This document shows, in pieces, positions 57,070 through 64,000 of a DNA stretch of 64,000 nt. The translations under genes and the position numbers were made by a program. The notes under the pieces were generated by a model. The model ran no database searches, had not been told where the DNA came from, and worked only from the letters and a program-made list of their open reading frames with translations. The DNA comes from Durusdinium trenchii (Eukaryota > Sar > Dinophyceae > Suessiales > Symbiodiniaceae): NCBI GenBank assembly GCA_963970005.1, contig CAXAMN010021224.1, positions 325,978 to 389,977 of the forward strand, in the 5' to 3' direction. Numbering within the stretch: position 1 is the stretch's first letter; the number at the start of each line of letters is the position of its first letter.

Positions 57070-57210
57070 ATGGACACATCTCGTTCCGGTCTCCCGGACG
57101 AGGTCCGACCTCCGGACCTGGCCGACCTCGATGGAATCGATTCGGTCGAATGCCCCAGTGCCATGACCCCCAACGCCCAGGATTGGCACGTGAACAAGAC
57201 CAACACCTGA
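57070..57210 (+). CDS. Exon-like acidic segment ending in stop
   Basis: From ATG 57070 the frame reads M-D-T-S-R-S-G-L-P-D-E-V-R-P-P-D-L-A-D-L, then D-S-V-E-C-P-S-A-M-T-P-N-A-Q-D-W and TGA at 57208. Composition and GC-rich third positions are coding-like. It could be a terminal exon of an upstream gene. Frames on the minus strand over the same bases look like shadows. Confidence 0.4.
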   Translation: MDTSRSGLPDEVRPPDLADLDGIDSVECPSAMTPNAQDWHVNKTNT

Positions 57211-57315
57211 GGGTTTGTCGACCGGCGCCGTCGACCGGCGACGACTGTAGCACGTGAGCAAAGAGCTAAAGGTCGGCACTCACGTTTCTTCAAAAATGAG
57301 CAAGTTGCATTTTCC

Positions 57316-58139
57316 TTGAAAAAACGATACCAATCCCAAAAACGATACCTAGCCTTGTGACGGTACACATCTTGGAATCTATCTTTGCCTGGAGACAATG
57401 TTGACACTCCAGACAGTGTATGTCCAAGGTTTTTTTGCATATGGTTTGCCATGCTAGCTGGACATTCCATTTCATTTTTGCTAATTTTCCCTTCTTTTTC
57501 TTCGATGGGAAACAATTATGGGTTCAGACCGATACCAAAAACGATACCAAACGACACCCACTTCATAGGTCTGCATCCCCTCAGACACCACCTGCCCACT
57601 CACATGCCACTACTACTGCTACTACTACTACTACTACTACTATGACGACGACGACTACTACTACTGCTACGACGACTACTACTACGACGACGACTACTAC
57701 TACTACTACGACTACGACTACTACTACTACTACTACTATTTACTACTACTATACTACTACTACCACTACTACCACTACCACTACTATACTACTGCTACTC
57801 CTACTACTACTACTAAACTCCTACTACTACTACTACCACCACTACTACTACTTCTACTTTTACTACTACTACTACTACCACTACGACGACTACTACTTCT
57901 ACTGCTACTGCTAATGCTACTGCTACTCCTACTACTATTACGACGACGACAACAACAACAACTACTACTACTATTACTACTACTACGACTACTACTACTA
58001 CTACTACTCCTCCTGCTGCTGCTGCTGCTGTCATCATGTGCAAGATCACCTTCCAGAGCAAATTACATTTAGACGATACCTCCCCCCCCAAAAAATGCAT
58101 ATGAATTGAAAAAACGATACCAATCCCAAAAACGATACC
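57316..58139. repeat. Triplet-repeat block flanked by 34-bp direct repeats
   Basis: The tract 57608-58028 is about 420 bp of CTA/ACT triplets with ACG, CTG, ATT and CCT variants. It is flanked by two identical 34-bp copies (57316-57349 and 58106-58139) containing ACGATACC, and a third shorter piece at 57529-57554. Homopolymer Thr, Tyr, Val and Leu frames through the tract are artefacts. Confidence 0.92.
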
Positions 58140-59992
58140 ATGCTCTAAACGTACCACCAAACGACCCCTAGTTTTGCCGGTCGCTCACGTAAGTGTGGGG
58201 GGTGAACTCCGCGCAGATTGCAGATATATAGGATTATGTATCATGGTACCGGGTACTGGAATATGAGATGAGATGACCTACAGGGTTGAAGCCCACAAGC
58301 CGATCATTTGGGCCATAATCTCTTCGAATCTCTTTACATTATTACTTATTTGCTGCTTTGCCAGGATCATGGAGCGCGTCCAAATTAGCTGCTCCTGTCT
58401 TAAGTTGGAGGCAGACAACATTTAATAGCATGTAAGTCAAGCACAAGGCCTGGATCAGACTCTCTTTGTTTCGAGCAGATTCGGATGAGTTGTGAAGGTC
58501 TTGTGCACTACAAGGTGCACCCCAGTTGTACCGACACGACCATTGACAAACTGAACATGAGGCATTCACAGACTCCAGTCTAAAGAGATTCTTGCAATAC
58601 AAATGGTGCCACTTTAAAACAAGGAACTATCACTATATATATATATAGTCTACAGTGGATACATGTATCGCATGCATACACCAAGCCTTGGCGCTATCCG
58701 CCAAAGAACCGAAAGAACCGACCGTTGATCCAGACACTCGCAGACCGACGTGAAAAAACAGAACGCAAGAGACGACAGAACGTCACCCGATCCCCAGGAA
58801 AAGGTGGCATCGCCCGATCAGTTACGGTCTCTCCACTTATGATATGAAGGTGAAGGAATCATGATATGCAGGTTTTTTTCCGCGGAACTTCAGTTCAGGC
58901 GGTTTGGGTTTGGTCAAAGGAGGTGCCTATAGTTCTTTGTTCTGCAAAACATCATCACCTCTATTCTCCAAGAAAACCACGGGAGTCGCGCTCCATCACG
59001 TAAAGCGCGTGTTCCGTGCACCACACGACGGCCACGACGGTCACGCCGCCACGTCTCGGTGTGGGACGAAAGTAGCAACCGCGCTCCAAAAGCAGCGACG
59101 GCGGCCCGGGTGTGGCTGATATTTGGAGTGTTTTCCTAGACCTAGTGAATTCGTTTTTAGAGGATCTATATAATTCGAAAGATGGCTTGTTCTTTCCAAG
59201 TTCCTGAAAGATCCTGAAAGCCAATCCAACATGAGTTTGTGAGGAGTTTCTTCCCGACTCACAGTTGCCAAGAGAACACGCCAACAGGGTTTCTTCGGTC
59301 CGTGTTTGAGCAGCTCCCACACTCCATCCAACGCTCACCGGGCTCCGGTCGCAGCGCGTATGCGACGACCTCCCTGGAATGACCAAACCGAATTCGACGG
59401 CTAACCGTTGGGGCCCAACCTTCCGGGGTCAGTTCCACATATTCAACCTTCGGTTGATGAATTCAACATCAGTTCACCCCGCGTAGCCCTAGCAGAATGG
59501 TTTACTGTTACGTTCCAGGCCTGGCAAGTTTTTATTCATCAACACTACAGGTTCTTGGTGCAGGCTTGGGCTGCCCGCATGGCACCAGGGAGGTGTACAT
59601 TATATGTATACTGAATACATAATTAGTTGCAAGCAAGAGTCATACATGGGGTGAATGTATGCAATGTTGATTCCATTTATGGCTGATCTGGGCATGAACC
59701 ACTTCCTGAGATGACCTGAAGACCACGAAACAACTCTTCAACCAGTGGTTGCATTGGGTATATACCTTGAGTAGGCACAGAGGACCATGAGTTTTATTTA
59801 ACTCGCTGTGAGTGCTTCATTGAAGATCCATGTAGCTAATCATGGATGTGCATCTCTATGTCTACCTGTCCAGGGGACGCTGCCGACTGCGAATCCCAAG
59901 GAAGCCAGAACTGCTTAGCCACTCCAACTGCGCCGCCCCGGACGGACGCCTTTTCAACCACCCGGATCTAGGTGAATATACGACATAGGATA
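58140..59992. other. Stretch without a firm gene
   Basis: A short TA run lies at 58636-58648. Frames on both strands at 58904-59386 are of similar quality and unresolved. Nothing else is supported. Confidence 0.35.
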
Positions 59993-60056
59993 CACCAGCA
60001 CCACCCAGGAACTGGGTAGTTATTAGATCATCTTCTGGGGGTCCTATCAACCACCC
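59993..60056. mobile_element. MITE-like element, copy B (inverted, partial)
   Basis: Starts ACCAGCACCACCCA like copy A and ends with ACCACCCT; between them, read on the minus strand, AGGGTGGTT, ATAG, ACCCCC and AGAAGATG match copy A's left half in order. It is shorter (about 64 bp), so one end is deleted or rearranged. Confidence 0.55.
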
Positions 60057-60813
60057 TGCATCGCGACGCGGTTGAGGGGACGCTGAAGCGCCGGTGCGAC
60101 ACTCGTGTCGTCGCGCTTGCCAGGCCGGACGAGGGATGTGAGCAACACGGTCTATGCCAACAACGCAGGCGGTCAGTGCCGAACTGTTTGGAGTGATCAA
60201 AACTGGCGGTCATGACCAACACGGGGCGCCCCCGCCGATGACCTTGGCAATATCATGTGTTTGCCTTTGCCAAAGTGCCATTAAAAAAAAAACATTATCA
60301 GTTGCCTAAAAAGAAACGATAGGGCTAAGCAAGAATCAGATAAATGAGTTCTTGGTTTCGTTGGCACACCTTTGGACATAATAACCAGCCTCCAAGAGCA
60401 TTTAAAGTATATCGCGACAAACACAGGCCTTTGTTCTTCACAGCTCAGCTCAAGTGTTCCCCTCGGCAGTGTTTCAGCCAAGGGAGGGTCCTAGTCTCCC
60501 AGTCACAGGTCAATACCCTACAGGGATTCTTGACCTCATTTGACTGGAGGTGGTCAATATATACAAGCACTACTTAAGGATGTAAAAGGCCAGGTTTGAC
60601 TGGGTCCGACTGGACTTGTAGGGATATATTTGGGAAAGGCCTGCAACCTGGTTGCCTCATCGTCCACTGGCTCTGGTAATGGTGGGACACCAATCCATGG
60701 GACTGGAATCTTGACCTACAGGAAACCCGTAGAACACATCTTGATGCATCTTAAATGTAGGGTTCTATCTATTTGCTGCAATCTTGTTGCCATGGCCTCC
60801 CCTGGCCAGGGCT
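60057..60813. other. Stretch without a firm gene
   Basis: A poly-A run lies at 60282-60292. GTAAAAGGCCAGGTTTGACT at 60576-60605 resembles GTAAAAGACCAGGTTTTACT at 46898-46918, including the following GGGTC(C/A)GACTGGACTTGTAGGGAT, so a dispersed repeat is present. No gene is seen. Confidence 0.4.
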
Positions 60814-61024
60814 CTATTTGCCGGGCCTCGCTGAGCTTTGCTTGAGCGCCTTGGCCACCTTCCAGTGGCCCTGCGCAGCCAATGTGTATCGCACCGCTCG
60901 GGCGATAGAGGTGTCGGTGCCCTGCCACACGGAGCGGGGACTCGGCACGGGGGGGACACGAGCCACAGCGGCGATGGGGGGCGTCCAGAAGTGGCCCAGC
61001 AGCCCGTCGACAGGAACCTGAAAC
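60814..61024 (-). CDS. Possible last exon of a minus-strand gene
   Basis: After GTTTCAG| the frame reads V-P-V-D-G-L-L-G-H-F-W-T-P-P-I-A-A-V-A-R, then T-D-T-S-I-A-R-A-V-R-Y-T-L-A-A-Q-G-H-W-K and V-A-K-A-L-K, stopping at TAG near 60814. Composition is protein-like and the acceptor is good. No partner exon or family was found. Confidence 0.33.
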
Positions 61025-61241
61025 TTGAAACACGACAAATTGAAGACTGTTGATGAACAGAACCTCCAAATGAAGACCTTTTACAATTAGGCTGCTGGGC
61101 TCAAGGCCTTAAGCCTGAGGGAGTGCCGAGACCCCGGGGTCCTGTAGCCCTCATTCATTTGAGGGGGCAGGACGTCCATCAAGGCCGTGGCCATCTCGCG
61201 TGTGGTTGTGAGTTGGCCTTTGACCTTGTTGGACACGCGCC

Positions 61242-64000
61242 ATGGATCCGTGGCTGGATGTCTTGCAGATGGCCGACAAGATGCTCACTCAGCATCGCCT
61301 GGCTGCATTGAGAGAGTTCCTCCATGCACACCGGAGTCGCTGCCCCGGTCCGGTGATCGAGGGCGCGGTGTGCATGGTTGGCTACATCGTGTCAATGTGC
61401 TCCGACACCATCCAGCTGCAGCGGAAGCCTTTTGTCCCGTGGGAAGGCTTCGTGACATCGGTTGACAGTGTGGATAAGGTCAAGGTGACCATCGCCAAGC
61501 TGGGACGAAGGCCGATCAAGCTTCGAGTGGGTTCGGAAATTATCATCCTTGGCAAGGTTGTGGATCATGGTGATCAGCTGTCCTTTGATGAGGAAGCAAT
61601 TCTTCTGCACAGGCCATGCTTTGATCGCGAACTCCCATTCAATGCATTGCACCTCTTTGCCGGTGCCTTTTGTGGATGGGCTCGTGCCCTTGGCTGGCTA
61701 CATGATCATGTTGATGGAGTCACGTGTGGCTCCCAAGTGAGTGTTGATGCCGACGCCATGGTGCTGGAGACCTGGTCCAAGCAGCATGGCTATGAACACT
61801 ACGTAGGGACTACATCTCCGTTCTCAGGTTGGGACCCCACGGAACACATTGGTATTTGCACCCAGGTCAGTGACAAGACCTTGTTGCGACGCTGCCTTTG
61901 GCCGTCCAACGCCATCTCCACAGTGTCCCCACCGTGCGTGTCCTGGTCCAGAGGAGGAAAACGAGAAGGATTGAACTGCACGTCAGGTTTTGCTGCGTTC
62001 GATGCTGTACAGACACTTGAAGCGCAACAACCGTTGCTGATCTTCTTCGAGTGTGCAGATGAGGTGATGTCTCATGACCATTTCCAATTGTTTAAAGCAG
62101 CCCTCCAAATCATTGGGTTCGAGCAAGTGTGGCAACAAGTGGTCCCTCTTAATAACCTCACGCATAACTCCAGATCACGCTGGCTTGCCGTCTGGAGGCG
62201 CAAGGACTTCGCATGTGACCCCATCCATGCCACGGTCATCCCACGTGCACCACCCTTGACTTGGTGGAATTCGGCCCTAAACCAGTTTTGGGTACCTGAT
62301 TGCATTCGTGAGCAGCTCGTCCTTGATCAACATGCCCTGTCCAAGTATGGTGACCCTCAACTGTTACCACCTGCAAAGAGAGCCCGACTCCAGTCTGGCA
62401 CATGCAATGAGGTTCTCTCGAAACGCATCCCACCGCCAGGAGAGCCACTGCCTACCTTATGCAGCTCGTACACAACGCAGCACCACTTAGCTGTCGACCA
62501 CCTGACCGACAAGGGAATTTTCGCATGCCTCATCAAGAGTGGGCCGGATTTCGAATTTCTGAGTCCTTTGACATTCGTGCCGTTGCTAGGTACCACCGAC
62601 CGCATTGTCTTGCCGTGTTCGGTCCCGCAAGCCTTCCACTTCCTCGGCAATGCGATTGCACAACCGCACGCACTCTTGGCCTTGTCCATCGGGTTCATTG
62701 CTATCAAGCAGACTCCAGTCACCTTGAGTCAACTCATTCGTGATTCCTGGAATGATCGCATGACATCAGTCAATGCCATTGTTCACAAACAGGGTGATTG
62801 GATCACAGTGCAGAAGTTTGATGAGTTCCTGAGGAACCTGGACTTCCGGTTCTTTTTGCTGCCTCAGCCTGAGAAAGCTTATATGTGTGTTCGACTTTCC
62901 CAAACGATCGGTTCTGCTGCCAGGGATACTAGTGTCCTCTCAGACGCTACTCTGCATGACACAGTCCGCCAGATCCTGTCCTTTGGGGAGGTTGATGAAC
63001 GTGAAATCACTTTCGCTTCCACCGCTGGTGACATCCCAGGCCATGGCATGATTTCCCAAGTCCTGCGACAGCATTCGACCATCGTTTGCAAATGGCGTGA
63101 TCGCATCTATGCAGAGCTTTCCATTGGAGGACGGCTCTTCCCTGAGGTCATCCCGCCGGGTGATGATGTTGTCTCTGCGACCATTCCCTTCACGGCATGT
63201 GAAGAGGAGCCACCAGCCGACATCGTGTGTGGATCTATGACCTTTGAGCAGCTACGACAAGTCCCAACTTTCCTTGAGGCCCTCACCCTTGTTGAACAAC
63301 ACCACAAGCAAATGAGGGCAAGTGAAGAAGTGCTCACTTCCGCTGCACTTGCTTGGGAAACACCTGCTATGGTCTTCAACATTCAAACTGTCCGCGATGA
63401 TCCAAGTGGGTGCTTGCAGACTCTGCTTGATCAGCTCTACCCAAGGAAGTACCAGGTTTACATCAGCCCGGTCAAGCTGCCTCGTGTTGCCAATGGACCT
63501 CTCATCCTTGTCAGGGAGTTTGACCGCTCCTCTGATGCACTTGTCCTCATCACTAGCAATGCTGATGCGGTTGGTGTCCATGTCAAGACTGTGCCTCGGT
63601 CGCTCCCTGCGGCCACAGTATGTGTGCTACCTGCGGGGCCACATAAGCTCTTGATGCACAACTACCACCCGATTGTTGAAAACCAGGTCTACTGCCATAC
63701 TGGTGACATCTTGACAGTTTCCAAGATTGAACCACCAGTGCATGCAGGTGGGCATCACCGTGACGATCATGTGGAACCGCTCCCTGCGGGTGCTTCCCTC
63801 AGCCCACGTGCCCAATTCTCTGCCAGAACTCACGGATGGGCTGCTTCGGACGAACTACTGGCTTGTCTTGGCCTTCTTCAGCAAATTGCCCCAGAGTTTC
63901 TTCACTCCTTCGGCATTCAGATGTGGCGGCCCGGGCTCGTCGAGTTTGAAGAAGGACCCTTTGGAGAGATGCATTTTGCCCCCAACGGGCTGTCCTGTCT
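61242..64000 (+). CDS. C5-cytosine DNA methyltransferase-domain ORF, probably retrotransposon; 3' end outside window
   Basis: ATG 61242 follows an in-frame TGA at 61221, and the frame stays open to the window end (at least 919 codons, no intron). Residues 1-132 are unrecognised. The methyltransferase domain covers about 133-485: motif I L-F-A-G-A-F-C-G-W-A-R-A-L (138-150), an acidic motif II-like D-A-D-A-M (169-173), motif IV S-P-P-C-V-S-W (catalytic Cys 232), motif VI-like F-F-E-C-A-D-E (Glu 270, with Cys-Ala instead of Asn-Val), motif VIII-like S-R-S-R-W (310-314) and motif X L-G-N-A-I-A-Q-P-H-A-L (468-478). The target-recognition region lies between VIII and X and has a basic P-P-A-K-R-A-R-L. 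Residues 486-919 match nothing I know. The reaction would be C5 methylation of cytosine in DNA. DNMT domains inside dinoflagellate retrotransposons are established; assignment of this copy to one is inference from the intron-free frame and domain type. A host DNMT gene is the alternative. Confidence 0.82.
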   Translation, partial: MDPWLDVLQMADKMLTQHRLAALREFLHAHRSRCPGPVIEGAVCMVGYIVSMCSDTIQLQRKPFVPWEGFVTSVDSVDKVKVTIAKLGRRPIKLRVGSEIIILGKVVDHGDQLSFDEEAILLHRPCFDRELPFNALHLFAGAFCGWARALGWLHDHVDGVTCGSQVSVDADAMVLETWSKQHGYEHYVGTTSPFSGWDPTEHIGICTQVSDKTLLRRCLWPSNAISTVSPPCVSWSRGGKREGLNCTSGFAAFDAVQTLEAQQPLLIFFECADEVMSHDHFQLFKAALQIIGFEQVWQQVVPLNNLTHNSRSRWLAVWRRKDFACDPIHATVIPRAPPLTWWNSALNQFWVPDCIREQLVLDQHALSKYGDPQLLPPAKRARLQSGTCNEVLSKRIPPPGEPLPTLCSSYTTQHHLAVDHLTDKGIFACLIKSGPDFEFLSPLTFVPLLGTTDRIVLPCSVPQAFHFLGNAIAQPHALLALSIGFIAIKQTPVTLSQLIRDSWNDRMTSVNAIVHKQGDWITVQKFDEFLRNLDFRFFLLPQPEKAYMCVRLSQTIGSAARDTSVLSDATLHDTVRQILSFGEVDEREITFASTAGDIPGHGMISQVLRQHSTIVCKWRDRIYAELSIGGRLFPEVIPPGDDVVSATIPFTACEEEPPADIVCGSMTFEQLRQVPTFLEALTLVEQHHKQMRASEEVLTSAALAWETPAMVFNIQTVRDDPSGCLQTLLDQLYPRKYQVYISPVKLPRVANGPLILVREFDRSSDALVLITSNADAVGVHVKTVPRSLPAATVCVLPAGPHKLLMHNYHPIVENQVYCHTGDILTVSKIEPPVHAGGHHRDDHVEPLPAGASLSPRAQFSARTHGWAASDELLACLGLLQQIAPEFLHSFGIQMWRPGLVEFEEGPFGEMHFAPNGLSC

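Noticed and set aside
56797-57279. 160-codon minus-strand frame
   Set aside because: Overlaps a better plus-strand acidic segment at 57070; no motif or splice sites.
57385-58160. Frames of up to 164 codons rich in Thr, Tyr, Leu or Val
   Set aside because: Artefacts of the triplet tract at 57608-58028.
1-64000. Relic dinoflagellate spliced-leader sequence
   Set aside because: I looked for the TTTTGGCTCAAG core on both strands and saw no convincing match, so no evidence of retroposed processed mRNA.
1-64000. tRNA, rRNA or CRISPR arrays
   Set aside because: No cloverleaf with conserved T-loop, no rRNA-like block, and no repeat-spacer pattern; the regular arrays found are contiguous minisatellites without spacers.

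Overview
The window looks like nuclear DNA of a dinoflagellate, most likely Symbiodiniaceae. The reasons are: compact multi-exon genes whose introns begin with GC or GA as well as GT and end in AG, usually followed by G; three genes in a row on one strand; retroelement-type proteins with the C5-methyltransferase-like and reverse-transcriptase signatures abundant in these genomes; and long gene-poor stretches full of simple repeats, minisatellites and short fold-back elements. The genus cannot be fixed by eye. Two runs of exactly 10 N (16199-16208 and 31912-31921) mark scaffold gaps of unknown size.

Left part (1 to about 10.9 kb): three spliced genes on the minus strand, head to tail. Gene 1 (about 10935 to 5052) encodes a large protein with a Cys-rich N-terminal cluster, the GHTHxxxDQ and DNxxRExKN signatures of the family I recall as DUF7869, and a basic Lys/Ala/Pro tail. 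Gene 2 (about 4906 to 2932) encodes a short methyltransferase-like protein of a type found in dinoflagellate retroelements, with SPPC, FEHP and FDQCxFGL motifs. Gene 3 (2510 to beyond the left edge) is unrecognised. Several introns were placed because removing them restores the frame and a conserved motif. A cluster of near-perfect palindromes lies between genes 2 and 3.

Middle (about 11 to 61 kb): mostly intergenic or intronic. It holds a gag-like coding fragment (13.5-14.1 kb), a decayed reverse transcriptase-RNase H pseudogene of DIRS/gypsy-like type (18.57-19.9 kb), several repeat families, two copies of a MITE-like element (11.8 and 60.0 kb), a set of fold-back hairpins (26.7-51.4 kb) and minisatellites (54-56 kb). 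Scattered along the plus strand from 25 to 57 kb are short coding-like segments, many bounded by good AG and GT(A/G)AG sites. They may be exons of one or more long-intron genes, but their connectivity is not proven. An unrecognised minus-strand coding trail lies at 47.5-48.2 kb.

Right edge (61242-64000): a plus-strand, intron-free frame runs off the window and is open for at least 919 codons. It carries C5-cytosine methyltransferase motifs I, IV, VI, VIII and X in order. Such domains are known inside dinoflagellate retrotransposons, and this is probably the 5' part of one. It is the largest coding feature in the window and is easy to miss because it has no stop inside the window.
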